From an uncultured Sutterella sp. (GTDB lineage Bacteria; Pseudomonadota; Gammaproteobacteria; Burkholderiales; Burkholderiaceae_F), in assembly GCA_900542195.1 (NCBI GenBank), contig UQNA01000017.1, forward strand, positions 1-45,387: DNA of 45,387 nt, written 5' to 3'. The notes below the pieces were generated by a model that saw only the letters and a program-made list of their open reading frames with translations, was not told the origin of the DNA and searched no databases. Every line of letters starts with the position of its first letter. The first letter of the stretch is position 1. Both the position numbers and the translations under genes were made by a program. Shown in pieces: positions 15,602 through 24,180 of the stretch.

Positions 15602-16204
15602 TTATTCTTCTTTGTAGTCTTTGATGCCGAATAATTTAGCTAATTCTGCTGTCGTCAAGTTTTCATCGAAAGGAAGATACTTGCCGTCAGGTGTCTTGAA
15701 CACGCCGTAAGGGACGGCTCTGCAGCCGACTCTTCTGTGAATCTTGGTATTTGTCCAAACTTTATTTCTTACGTTTTCCGGAAGTTTGGAAATATCGTAA
15801 CGGATGCCGCGGAAGTCAGGATCTTTGAAATGCTCGTGCTGCTGCTCAAAAACCTGGTAAGGATCAGGGCTCGTCAAGATAGTTGTTGCCTGCGGCTCAG
15901 AGTGGATGTTCAAGTAAGAAATCGGGTAATAAATAACGTGGATGTATTTCTCCAGCGGCTTAATTCTCTTTTGCAGCGTCATGCAATCCGGGCATTGAGT
16001 ATCAAAAGCGACTAATGCCAGAGGTTTTCCTTCACCGTTCGGAGAAGAAAAGCCTGTGCCGTCTTTAAGGAAAGAATCCCACATTTTTTGACCATCCCAA
16101 ATAACGGGAACTTTGGCCGGGGAGGCAAAAGAAGCTACAGGAAGGGCGGCAGCTGCAACGGCTGCTGATGCGGCAAGGAATGAGCGCCGAGAGAAATTTT
16201 TCAT
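15602..16204 (-). CDS. Tat-exported thioredoxin-fold protein with CPDC active site
   Basis: About 200 residues starting MKNFSRRSFLAASAAVAAAA: a twin-arginine signal (SRRSFLA) with an Ala-rich hydrophobic stretch and cleavage likely after SFAS. ATG 16204 is preferred to an upstream in-frame start because it puts the signal at the N-terminus. The mature part carries FDTQCPDCMTLQKRI, a CXXC redox motif near the start of a thioredoxin-like fold, and a cis-Pro region (GCRAVPYGVF). This fits DsbA/DsbG/DsbC-like thiol-disulfide exchange in the periplasm. Tat export is unusual for this fold and suggests folding or cofactor binding before export. A second Cys lies in the VGCRAVP loop. Exact partner unknown. 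Confidence 0.82.
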   Translation of the reverse strand: MKNFSRRSFLAASAAVAAAALPVASFASPAKVPVIWDGQKMWDSFLKDGTGFSSPNGEGKPLALVAFDTQCPDCMTLQKRIKPLEKYIHVIYYPISYLNIHSEPQATTILTSPDPYQVFEQQHEHFKDPDFRGIRYDISKLPENVRNKVWTNTKIHRRVGCRAVPYGVFKTPDGKYLPFDENLTTAELAKLFGIKDYKEE

Positions 16205-16271
16205 AAAGCACCGTAGAAAATAGAAATATTCAATTTGGAATATAGAGCTTAAATCTTTTCCCAATCTTAAT

Positions 16272-16298
16272 AAAAAGGCCGCTCGAAAGCGGCCAAAA
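16272..16298 (-). terminator. Rho-independent terminator of glnS
   Basis: GGCCGCT-CGAA-AGCGGCC (16277-16294) is a perfect 7-bp stem with a tetraloop. On the minus strand it is followed by T5, about 20 bases after the glnS stop. Confidence 0.9.
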
Positions 16299-16314
16299 GT
16301 GCATCTAAGAAGAT

Positions 16315-18399
16315 TTATTTTTTGTTGAAACTATCTTTAAGAGGTACTGATAAATTAAACACTAAATTGTCAGGTGTAAAGTCTTTTTGATCTGCAACAT
16401 AGTATCCATTTCTTTCAAACTGGAATTTGTCTTCCGGTTTGGCGTTCTTCAAAGAAGTTTCTACGTAAGACTTCAGAACGGTCTTGCTGTCCGGTGTAAG
16501 GAGTTCGCGGAAATCTTTGCCGCCTTCGTCCGGGTGTTCCAAGGAGAAGAGCCTGTCGTAGAGACGGATCTCTGCCGGCAAAGAGTCTTTCTGAGAAAGC
16601 CAGTGAATAGCGGCTTTGGTTTTGATGTTGTTTGCACCTTCGGAACCGCTCTTGGTTTCAGGGTAGTACTTAGCGTGAACTGCTATAACCTTACCGTTTT
16701 CGTCACGGTCAACATGAGTGGCTTCAATCACGTATGCGTGGCGCAGTCTGACAGGAGATGCCGGTTTTTCTTCAGTGGCCAAAGTCAGTCTGCGGTAACC
16801 CTTCGGCGGATTTTCGGAGAAGTCGTCTTCCTCAATCCATAATTCCTTAGAGAAGCCTAATGTTCTGGAACCGCGTTCCGGATACTGCGGATGGTTGGGG
16901 GTTTCGATTTGCTCGATCTGATCTTCCGGATAATTATCAATGATGAGCTTCAGAGGTTTCTGAACAGCGATTCTTCTGTCTGCGGAAGAATCGAGAACTT
17001 CTCTGAGACAGCCTTCGAGAACGGAATAATCAATCCAGCCGCCGGTCTGCTTGGATACGCCGATTCGGTCACAGAAAAGCTGCATGGCTTCAGCGGTGTA
17101 TCCGCGTCTTCTCAAGCCAACTAAAGTCGGCATTCTAGGGTCGTCCCAACCGTCAACTAGACCCTCTTTTACTAAGGCAATGAGTTTTCTCTTACTCATT
17201 ACCACGTAAGTCAGATTCAGACGGTTGAATTCATACTGATGCGGAAGCAGGAAATAGTTAGGTTTAACGACCGCGCTTAAGACATCTGAAAGCAGCGGTG
17301 TGAAGTGTTCCGGAGCCTTTGCAATTTTATCGTTCACTTCGTTGCCGAGCACCGCGTCATATTCGGCAGGTTCTGCGGCCAATTTTTCTTTAATCTGATT
17401 AAGAAGGGCGAGGACTTCCTGCTCTTCCTTGTTCTGACCTAGCTTCCATTTGAATTTGACGGCAGCTTTGACGAATTTTTCTTTCTTTTCTTCCGGAGCA
17501 TTAATAAGGTCGTTTAAATATTCGACGGCCAGTGCAAATAAAGGTGCACGGGTTACCGGAATGGAACGTTCAGTCGCCCAGTTATAGAAGGCACGCTGAT
17601 CTTCGAACTCCAGCGTGCAGATGGAGTGAGTAATATTTTCGAGTACGTCTTCCAGAGGATGAGCAAAGGTGTACATCGGATAGATGCACCATTTGTCGCC
17701 GGTTCTGTGATGGTCTGCAAAGCGGATTCTATATATAGCCGGATCGCGCAAATTTACATTGCGGGAGCCCATGTCGACTTTGCTTCGAAGAACCATGCTT
17801 CCTTCGGGATGTTTGCCCTCTCTCATTTCACGGAACAAACGCAGGTTTTCTTCGATAGGACGGTCACGGTAGGGAGAGTTTTTGCCGGGGGCATAAAGCG
17901 AACCGCGGTTTTCTTTCATTTCCTCTGCGGACTGTTCATCAACGTAGGCATCACCGGTCTTAATAAGATGTTCGGCAATATCATACATGTAGTCAAAGTA
18001 GTCGGAAGCAAAGTAGAAATTGCATTCCTTATCATCTTTCCAGTTGAATCCGAGCCAATTGACGGAACTAAGAATGGAGTCAACGTATTCCTGATCTTCT
18101 TTTACAGGGTTAGTATCGTCAAAACGCATATGGCAACGGCCATTGAACTCTTTTGCGAGTCCGAAGTTCAAGCAGATGCTTTTGGCATGTCCGATATGCA
18201 GATAACCGTTTGGTTCCGGAGGAAAACGGAGTCTGACCTTGGCTTCGTCGACGGGACCTTCCATTTGCTCAGTATAGGTCCCCGGCTTACCGCTCCAGTG
18301 TCTAGGATCGTTGGTGCCTTTCTCTAAGTCATCAATGATTATATTTTTAAGAAAGTTGGTAATGTGACTGCTACCAGCCGCGGGTTTCTTATCGGACAT
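16315..18399 (-). CDS. glnS: Glutaminyl-tRNA synthetase with an internal insertion
   Basis: A class I synthetase charging tRNA-Gln. RFPPEPNGYLHIGHAKS (HIGH at 68-71) and VVMSKR (401-404, the KMSKS equivalent) are intact, followed by the anticodon-binding beta barrels. It is 694 residues against about 550-590 in known bacterial GlnRS. The difference is mostly one block of about 100 residues between RAFYNW (269-274) and LPHQYEFNRLN (385-395); in E. coli these are joined by about a dozen residues. The insert is Lys/Glu/Ala-rich and probably helical, and keeps the frame open. It lies close to the second catalytic half just before the KMSKS loop. Only a weak A/G-rich site precedes ATG. A strong terminator follows. 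Confidence 0.95.
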   Translation of the reverse strand: MSDKKPAAGSSHITNFLKNIIIDDLEKGTNDPRHWSGKPGTYTEQMEGPVDEAKVRLRFPPEPNGYLHIGHAKSICLNFGLAKEFNGRCHMRFDDTNPVKEDQEYVDSILSSVNWLGFNWKDDKECNFYFASDYFDYMYDIAEHLIKTGDAYVDEQSAEEMKENRGSLYAPGKNSPYRDRPIEENLRLFREMREGKHPEGSMVLRSKVDMGSRNVNLRDPAIYRIRFADHHRTGDKWCIYPMYTFAHPLEDVLENITHSICTLEFEDQRAFYNWATERSIPVTRAPLFALAVEYLNDLINAPEEKKEKFVKAAVKFKWKLGQNKEEQEVLALLNQIKEKLAAEPAEYDAVLGNEVNDKIAKAPEHFTPLLSDVLSAVVKPNYFLLPHQYEFNRLNLTYVVMSKRKLIALVKEGLVDGWDDPRMPTLVGLRRRGYTAEAMQLFCDRIGVSKQTGGWIDYSVLEGCLREVLDSSADRRIAVQKPLKLIIDNYPEDQIEQIETPNHPQYPERGSRTLGFSKELWIEEDDFSENPPKGYRRLTLATEEKPASPVRLRHAYVIEATHVDRDENGKVIAVHAKYYPETKSGSEGANNIKTKAAIHWLSQKDSLPAEIRLYDRLFSLEHPDEGGKDFRELLTPDSKTVLKSYVETSLKNAKPEDKFQFERNGYYVADQKDFTPDNLVFNLSVPLKDSFNKK

Positions 18400-18518
18400 A
18401 TTCTTTTTGTAAAAATAAAGGAACTTAGTCTTTCTATTCTACTTTCTTTTGCTGCTTCCTAATCACGGTGGAATGGGAAATAGTAAAGATTCTTCCTTCT
18501 AATGTTAAAAATAAGGCA

Positions 18519-18542
18519 AAGAAAAGCCGCCCGGAGGCGGCT
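18519..18542 (-). terminator. Rho-independent terminator of tctA
   Basis: AGCCGCC-CGGA-GGCGGCT (18525-18542), followed on the minus strand by TTTTCTTT, lies just after the tctA stop at 18550. It also insulates the glnS start region. Confidence 0.88.
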
Positions 18543-18549
18543 CTGATGA

Positions 18550-20058
18550 TTAATCTTCTTGGAAAGCGACTTCCCGGGTCTTGTTAATGGCCGGCAATAG
18601 AACCAGCAAAAGCAGGAATAAAGCCATCATTAACAGGACCAATGAAATAGGACGTGTTAAGAAAGTGGTGGGGTCTCCGCGGGATAACAAGAGTGCTCTT
18701 CTGAGATTTTCTTCCATCATCGGGCCCAAGATAAATCCTAAAATCAGCGGGGCCGGCTCACAGCGCAGCTTGTAGAAGAGGTAGCCTAAAGCACCGCAGA
18801 GGATGGTGATATACACATCAAAGGGATTGTTGTTGATGGAATAGACACCGATGCAGCAGAAAGTGAGAATAGCCGGATAAAGCCAAGAGTAAGGAACTCT
18901 CAGGAGCTGAACCCAGATACCGATCAAAGGAAGATTCAATATGACAAGCATCAGGTTGCCGATCCACATGGAGGCGACAAGTCCCCAGAAGAGAGTGGGA
19001 TTAGTCGACATAACCTGAGGTCCCGGCGTGATATTGTGAATCATCAAAGCACCGATCATCAATGCCATAGTGGCATTGCTTGGAATACCCAGAGTCAGCA
19101 TCGGAATAAAGCTGGTTTGGGCGCCGGCATTATTGGCGGATTCAGGACCTGCAACGCCGTTGATGTTTCCCTCTCCGAAAGGAGGTTGAGCATTTTTACC
19201 GCCGAGTTTCTTTTCCAAAGAGTAAGAAGCAAATGAAGCCAACAATGCTCCGCCGCCCGGCAGAATGCCGAGGAAAGAACCGAGTAAAGTTCCGCGAGAG
19301 ATAGAGGGCATGGCTTTTAAAAGTTCTTTTTTAGAAGGCCAGATAGAGCCGACTTTCTCCGTCAAAGATTCTCTGGCTTCTCCTTTCTGCAGGTTCACCA
19401 TAATTTCCGTAAAGCCGAACAAGCCCATGGAAATGGCCACAAAGTCGATGCCGTCCTGCAGCTCAGAGATTCCGAAATCAAAGCGGAAGGCCCCGGAGTT
19501 GACGTCAGCACCAATGATGCCGAGGAGCAACCCGAGAATAATCATGGCAAAGGCCTTCAGAATGGAGCCGTTAGCCAGAACAACCGCACCGACAAGACCT
19601 AAAACCATCAAACTGAAATATTCTGCCGGCCCGAACTTAAATGCAAGTTCAATCAACGGAGGAGCGAAAGCGGCGACCAAGACTGTAGCAAAGCAGCCGG
19701 CAATGAAAGAGCCGATAGCGGCAAGGCCTAAAGCAGTGCCTGCTTTGCCTTTTCGGGCCATTTGATACCCGTCTAAGCAAGTGACGACCGAGGCAGACTC
19801 GCCCGGAAGGTTCACAAGGATGGCCGTGGTAGATCCGCCGTACTGTGAACCGTAGTAGATGCCGGCAAGCATAATGAGAGCAGCCGTCGGATCAAGAGAG
19901 TAGGTGATTGGCAAAAGCATGGCCAAGGTGGCCACCGGGCCGAGTCCGGGAAGTACGCCAATGAGCGTGCCGAGAGTGACGCCGATAAAGCAGTACAGCA
20001 GGTTTGTCAGCGAAAAGGCCGTACTGAAGCCAAGTGCCAAATTATTTAGTAAATCCAT
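18550..20058 (-). CDS. tctA: Tripartite tricarboxylate transporter large permease (TctA family)
   Basis: A 502-residue inner-membrane permease with about ten to twelve hydrophobic segments. Family hallmarks are GTLIGVLPGLGPVATLAML near residue 30, YGSQYGGSTTAILVNLPGE, and a repeat of these in the second half (LGSFLGILPGGGALLASF, TLGIPSNATMALM). It takes up di- or tricarboxylates or related organic acids using the periplasmic TctC protein. TAGGAGG precedes its ATG, and the start is ten bases past the tctB stop. It is the last gene of tctCBA. The substrate cannot be read from sequence. Confidence 0.95.
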   Translation of the reverse strand: MDLLNNLALGFSTAFSLTNLLYCFIGVTLGTLIGVLPGLGPVATLAMLLPITYSLDPTAALIMLAGIYYGSQYGGSTTAILVNLPGESASVVTCLDGYQMARKGKAGTALGLAAIGSFIAGCFATVLVAAFAPPLIELAFKFGPAEYFSLMVLGLVGAVVLANGSILKAFAMIILGLLLGIIGADVNSGAFRFDFGISELQDGIDFVAISMGLFGFTEIMVNLQKGEARESLTEKVGSIWPSKKELLKAMPSISRGTLLGSFLGILPGGGALLASFASYSLEKKLGGKNAQPPFGEGNINGVAGPESANNAGAQTSFIPMLTLGIPSNATMALMIGALMIHNITPGPQVMSTNPTLFWGLVASMWIGNLMLVILNLPLIGIWVQLLRVPYSWLYPAILTFCCIGVYSINNNPFDVYITILCGALGYLFYKLRCEPAPLILGFILGPMMEENLRRALLLSRGDPTTFLTRPISLVLLMMALFLLLLVLLPAINKTREVAFQED

Positions 20059-20067
20059 TTGTGCCTC

Positions 20068-20532
20068 CTACTTACTCAAAAAGGAAGGCCAAATAGGCAC
20101 GGTTAAATCTAAACCGAGGACGAAAATAAGCCAGACTGCAACGCTCAAAATGATTGAGAGTACGATGCCTTGAATAATCTTATAGCTTCGGTTGGCGAAG
20201 GTAGAAATAAATACCATCACTGCCGTAGCCGGAATTAAACCGGCAGGGCGTAGAAGCAACGCAAAAACTAATACCGATCCGAGAATGACGAAAACGACAC
20301 GCCAATCGAAAGGCCCGATTCCGGTACCGTCATGCGGAGGAAAGAAAAAAGATTTGAGACTGATGAGCACACCGAGAAACAGCAAAAAGCCGCCGAGGAG
20401 CATGGGAAAATAGCCCGGCCCCATACGTGAAGCCGTCCCAAGCGGATAATTAGCTACCGCATAAAAACAAAAAAAAGCACCAAATGCGGCAAATAAAACG
20501 CCTGCCCAAAAATCTCTTTGATCTTTAATCAT
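20068..20532 (-). CDS. tctB: Tripartite tricarboxylate transporter small permease (TctB family)
   Basis: A 154-residue protein with four predicted membrane segments. The N-terminal DFWAGVLFAAFGAFF and the motif GPGYFPMLLGGFLLFLG are typical of TctB (DUF1468). It forms the transport unit with TctA. A stem-loop precedes it in the tctC-tctB gap. It carries no catalytic residues. Confidence 0.93.
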   Translation of the reverse strand: MIKDQRDFWAGVLFAAFGAFFCFYAVANYPLGTASRMGPGYFPMLLGGFLLFLGVLISLKSFFFPPHDGTGIGPFDWRVVFVILGSVLVFALLLRPAGLIPATAVMVFISTFANRSYKIIQGIVLSIILSVAVWLIFVLGLDLTVPIWPSFLSK

Positions 20533-20540
20533 AGTTTAAA

Positions 20541-20562
20541 AAGACGGGAGCTAAGCTCCCGT
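20541..20562 (-). terminator. Hairpin between tctC and tctB, likely attenuator
   Basis: ACGGGAGCT and AGCTCCCGT (20544-20562) form a perfect inverted repeat followed on the minus strand by C-T5. It lies between the receptor gene and its permease genes. It can partially stop transcription or protect the tctC mRNA 3' end, so that receptor exceeds permease. Confidence 0.75.
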
Positions 20563-20580
20563 GTGTACAGCTAAAAACAA

Positions 20581-21570
20581 CTAGTCAACTTTTGCACCGC
20601 TTGCTTCGACGATTTTCTTATATTTGGCCAATTCAGCTTTTACAAAAGCGTCTAAGTCAGCGGGCGTGCCGGGTTTGGCAACCGCGCCCATTTTTTCGAA
20701 TCTCACAGCCATGGCTTGAGACTTGATGGCCTTCACTAAAGCTTGGTTTAGTCTATCTTGGATGGCCTTATCCATATTGGCCGGACCGAAGAAAGCATAC
20801 CAAGTGGAAATGTCAAATCCCGGGACACCGGCCTCTGCCATTGTCGGAACGTTAGGCAATTCCGGAGCGCGGAACTGGGTAGTTACGGCTAACGGGATAA
20901 GTTTTCCTGCTTTAATGTTGGCTGCGGAAGACGCAAGATTATCAAAAATTAAGTCGCATTGTCCGGAGAGCACGCTCATTTGTGCAGCGGCAGCTCCCTT
21001 GAACGGGATATGCATGATCTTCAATCCGGAAGAGCTCTTTAAGAGTTCGCCGGACATATGACCTGCAGATCCGTTGCCGCCGGAAGCGTAGTTGAGAGCA
21101 TCGGGATTTTTCTTCGCATAATCGATCAAGCCTTTGAGGTCTTTGATGCCGGTCTTTTGAGAAAATTCCGGAGTAATGACCAATACGTTAGGAGTCTGAG
21201 CCACTAAGGTAAGCGGTGTGAAGTCTTTGATCGGGTCGTAAGGAATCTTGCTGAAGAGGTTTGGGTTGACGGCATGTGTTGCCAATGCACCCATTACAAA
21301 AATCTTTCCGTCCGGTTTTTGTTTAGAGACGTATTCCACGCCGATATTTCCGCCTGCACCCGGTTTGTTTTCAACGATAATGTTACCTAAATCGGCGCGG
21401 GCTTCTTCAGCGATAGCACGTGCCGTAACGTCGAGAGGACCTCCGGGCGGGTAAGGAACAACGATGCGGATTGGATCGTCGGCCCAGGACACTGAGGGAA
21501 GGGCGACCATGGCGGCAGCGCTGACGGCTGCGGCACAAAGGCTTCGTCTGGTGAAAGATAATGTTGTCAA
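20581..21570 (-). CDS. tctC: Tripartite tricarboxylate transporter substrate-binding protein (TctC/Bug family)
   Basis: A 329-residue periplasmic receptor. The TTG start at 21570 is chosen because AAGGAG lies six bases upstream; the longer upstream frame lacks such a site. A signal peptide with an RR pair (TRRSLCAAAVSAAAMVALP) ends near SWA-DD. The mature part shows IRIVVPYPPGGPLDV, ENKPGAGGNIG, and the late VPTMAEAGVPGFDISTWY, all classic Bug features. It captures an organic acid for TctAB. It is upstream of tctB and tctA, with a hairpin between. A gap of about 190 bases to fnr holds the promoter. Confidence 0.95.
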   Translation of the reverse strand: MTTLSFTRRSLCAAAVSAAAMVALPSVSWADDPIRIVVPYPPGGPLDVTARAIAEEARADLGNIIVENKPGAGGNIGVEYVSKQKPDGKIFVMGALATHAVNPNLFSKIPYDPIKDFTPLTLVAQTPNVLVITPEFSQKTGIKDLKGLIDYAKKNPDALNYASGGNGSAGHMSGELLKSSSGLKIMHIPFKGAAAAQMSVLSGQCDLIFDNLASSAANIKAGKLIPLAVTTQFRAPELPNVPTMAEAGVPGFDISTWYAFFGPANMDKAIQDRLNQALVKAIKSQAMAVRFEKMGAVAKPGTPADLDAFVKAELAKYKKIVEASGAKVD

Positions 21571-21762
21571 AGTCTTCTCCTTAGAATAATTGTCATGAAG
21601 TTGTCTGAGGACACTTCCCAATAATAATTCTAGCTTTAAAGAATCAAATGCTTACAAAACAAGACGGAAAAATGCGATATACGGGAAATTCTGTAATCCC
21701 GGCCTGCTTTGTGTTTCAGTATGTCTTAAGAGACATTTTCTAGGATGAGAGCTAAGGGAAAG
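21571..21762. promoter_or_regulatory. tctC upstream region with inverted repeats
   Basis: ATGTCT-TAAG-AGACAT spans 21721-21736, and CGGGA/TCCCG arms lie at 21682-21701. Either may be an operator for the transporter genes or a weak end signal for fnr. There is no U-run on the minus strand, so a terminator for fnr is unlikely. No -35/-10 pair was confidently placed. Confidence 0.35.
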
Positions 21763-22497
21763 TCATTCTGAGCGGCATTCTTCAGTGAGAATGGCCTTTA
21801 AACCCGCGAGGTTGAGAATATGTACTCTCTTCTGATGAATTTCGATGAGATTTGAATCGGCGAACTTGGATAAAACGCGGCTGACTGTTTCGAGTTTAAG
21901 GCCCAAGAAACTGCCGATCTCTCCTCTTGTCATTCTTAGAACGAATTCGGTTCTCGAATATCCTCTCGCTTCATAACGCTGCGATAAATCAAGTAAGAAA
22001 GAGGCGAGTTTTTCGTCAGCGCGAAGAGAACCGAGGGAGAGCAGATTTTTATGCCCGCGGACGACTTCAGCACTTAGAACGCGCAGGAAGTTTTTGTTTA
22101 ACTGGCTGCTTTTATTGCAGAATTCTTCGAATTTCTGATAAGGAATTACGCAGACCTCAGCATCCTCGATTGCCGTCACATCGCAATAGTGGCTGTTGGA
22201 GGAGACGCCGCACAGACCCAGGACTTCCCCGGGCATATAAAACCCCGTGACCTGCTCGGTTCCTTCCGGCGAAGTTACGCTGGTTTTAAAAGACCCAATC
22301 CTGACGCAGTAAAGGTTTTTAAATGAATCGGCTTTTCTGAAAAGCTTATCGCCTTTGAAGACTTTTTTTGAATGAGGGATAATGAATTCAAATGCTTTCA
22401 GCTCTTCCGAAGCTAGTTTTTTGGGAAGACAAATGTTTCTCAACCCGCAGGTGCCGCAGGAGGGGGAGGAGCATTGTTTAAAATTCTTAAGTCCCAT
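21763..22497 (-). CDS. fnr: FNR-type oxygen-sensing Crp/Fnr transcription regulator
   Basis: A 244-residue regulator. The N-terminal cysteines C14, C17 and C23 keep the spacing of the E. coli FNR cluster ligands (Cys20-x2-Cys23-x5-Cys29), and C116 (EVCVIP) matches the fourth ligand, so it should hold an oxygen-labile 4Fe-4S cluster. The cyclic-nucleotide-like barrel (TGFYMPGEVLG) leads to the C-terminal helix-turn-helix with MTRGEIGSFLGLKLETVSRVLSKF; the E-x-x-S-R recognition helix is that of FNR. It probably turns on anaerobic genes. It is divergent from hemN, the oxygen-independent heme enzyme, a usual FNR target. No clear TTGAT-N4-ATCAA box was seen between them. Confidence 0.95.
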   Translation of the reverse strand: MGLKNFKQCSSPSCGTCGLRNICLPKKLASEELKAFEFIIPHSKKVFKGDKLFRKADSFKNLYCVRIGSFKTSVTSPEGTEQVTGFYMPGEVLGLCGVSSNSHYCDVTAIEDAEVCVIPYQKFEEFCNKSSQLNKNFLRVLSAEVVRGHKNLLSLGSLRADEKLASFLLDLSQRYEARGYSRTEFVLRMTRGEIGSFLGLKLETVSRVLSKFADSNLIEIHQKRVHILNLAGLKAILTEECRSE

Positions 22498-22551
22498 ATT
22501 TACAAGCTTGGAATTGAGTTTTGCCGGGGTAAGACGGCTTAAAGAAAGACG

Positions 22552-22563
22552 ACTCGATCGAGT
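22552..22563. promoter_or_regulatory. 12-bp perfect palindrome in the fnr-hemN divergent region
   Basis: ACTCGATCGAGT is self-complementary and lies 57 bases before the hemN start, 54 bases from the fnr start. The position suits an operator shared by both genes, but its protein is unknown; it does not match the FNR consensus. Confidence 0.4.
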
Positions 22564-22620
22564 ATAAAAGATTTACAGACTATAAGAAACAAGTAATTCT
22601 CATTACAAAGGACAGTTGAT

Positions 22621-24021
22621 ATGTCAGAAACAAAACAGAACAGCGTTGAGTTGCCGGAGCTTGATATTCTTCAGCGATTTGACGTTCCCGGCCCGCGATA
22701 CACTTCTTATCCGACAGCCGACAGATTCAAAAAAGAGTTCGGACCGGAAGATTACAGAGAAGTGCTGAAAAACCGCGGAACGGTATCACCTGATGCAGCT
22801 TTGTCTTTGTACGTACATATTCCGTTCTGCTCCAATATTTGCTACTACTGCGGATGCAACAAAGAGATTACTAAAGATCACTCCCGCTCTGCCCAGTACA
22901 TCGAAACTTTAGGTAAGGAATGTGATCTTATTAAAGAGTCCCTCACAGGCATCGGCACAGTTGAACAACTCCACTTCGGCGGCGGTTCACCGACCTTCCT
23001 GAATAATGAAGAAATCGTTCAAGTGATGGAAACTCTTGCCAGCCGTTTCCCGCTTGAAAAAGACGCTGAAATTTCCATTGAAGTTGATCCTCGCTGCTGC
23101 GCTCCTGAAAAAGTTGAAGTTTTGGCTAAAGCCGGCTTTAACAGAATGAGTGTCGGTCAACAAGATTTCGATGACAGAGTGCAGATTGCCGTTAACCGCG
23201 TCCAGCCTTTTGAAATGACAAAGGCTACGATGGATGCTGCCAGAGCAAACGGCTTTGAATCCATCAACATGGACCTGATTTACGGTCTTCCGTTCCAAAG
23301 CGAAAAATCTTTTGCTAAGACGTTAGATAAGGTTCTCGAACTCTCTCCGGATCGCATTGCACTTTATCACTATGCCCATTTGCCTGAACACTTCAAGGCT
23401 CAAAGAAGAATCAACGCCGAAGATTTGCCGAGTACTCCGGAAAAGGTTGCGATTATGCTTGATGCTATTCGCCGCTTGACTTCTAACGGTTATCACTATA
23501 TCGGTATGGATCACTTTGCGAAAGTCTCCGATCCTTTAGCACAGGCTCAGGAAAACGGTACTTTGCAGAGAAATTTCCAGGGCTACTCCACTAAGCCGGA
23601 GTGCGATATGGTCGCCCTCGGTGTCTCTTCCATCAGCAAGGTCACCGGCTGCTACGCTGCTAACGCTAGAGATCTTCCGACCTACTACGAAAGAATCAAT
23701 AACGGCCAGCTTGCTACCATCCGCGGCTACATGCTTGACGCAGACGACAGGCTCAGAGCACAGGTCATCATGAACTTGATGTGCCAATTCATGGTCCAAA
23801 AAGAAGAGATTGAACAGAAATTCAAAGTTAAGTTTGACGAGTACTTTGCCTTCGAATTGAAGAACCTTCAGCATTTTGCAAATGAAGGTTTAGTTGAACT
23901 TTATCCGGATCGGATCGTCGTCACTCCAAAAGGAAAACTGTTAGTCAGAGCGGTAGCCATGAACTTCGACAGATATCTCAGAGAAGACGAAAGAGTTAGA
24001 AGATACTCTAAGATTGTTTAG
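22621..24021 (+). CDS. hemN: Oxygen-independent coproporphyrinogen III oxidase
   Basis: A 466-residue radical SAM enzyme that decarboxylates coproporphyrinogen III to protoporphyrinogen IX without oxygen. The cluster motif is CSNICYYCGC (Cys70, Cys74, Cys77, with a further Cys79 as in HemN). Upstream GPRYTSYPTADRF and downstream GGGSPTF, VGQQDF and NMDLIYGLP are family features. The C-terminal HemN domain is complete. AAAGGAC precedes ATG. Divergent from fnr, it fits an anaerobic or microaerophilic host. A terminator follows. The gene is complete and shows no anomaly. Confidence 0.97.
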   Translation: MSETKQNSVELPELDILQRFDVPGPRYTSYPTADRFKKEFGPEDYREVLKNRGTVSPDAALSLYVHIPFCSNICYYCGCNKEITKDHSRSAQYIETLGKECDLIKESLTGIGTVEQLHFGGGSPTFLNNEEIVQVMETLASRFPLEKDAEISIEVDPRCCAPEKVEVLAKAGFNRMSVGQQDFDDRVQIAVNRVQPFEMTKATMDAARANGFESINMDLIYGLPFQSEKSFAKTLDKVLELSPDRIALYHYAHLPEHFKAQRRINAEDLPSTPEKVAIMLDAIRRLTSNGYHYIGMDHFAKVSDPLAQAQENGTLQRNFQGYSTKPECDMVALGVSSISKVTGCYAANARDLPTYYERINNGQLATIRGYMLDADDRLRAQVIMNLMCQFMVQKEEIEQKFKVKFDEYFAFELKNLQHFANEGLVELYPDRIVVTPKGKLLVRAVAMNFDRYLREDERVRRYSKIV

Positions 24022-24043
24022 AGGATTTTTCGGGATTTCTGAT

Positions 24044-24078
24044 AAAAAGGCGGACTAGAAAGCTAGATCCGCTTTTTT
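24044..24078 (+). terminator. Rho-independent terminator of hemN
   Basis: GCGGACTAG (24050-24058) pairs with CTAGATCCGC (24063-24072) and is followed by T6. It lies about 25 bases beyond the hemN stop. Confidence 0.88.
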
Positions 24079-24180
24079 CTCGTATATTCCTAATCCAATT
24101 GAAAGTTAACTCAATAGGCTGTCTGTTAAAATTTGTCTATTGTGCTGGGAAAACCGGCTTTTTATTTTTGAGATTAATAA

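Noticed and set aside
17626..18327. 233-codon plus-strand ORF antisense to glnS
   Set aside because: Lies wholly within glnS and has no ribosome binding site or family features.
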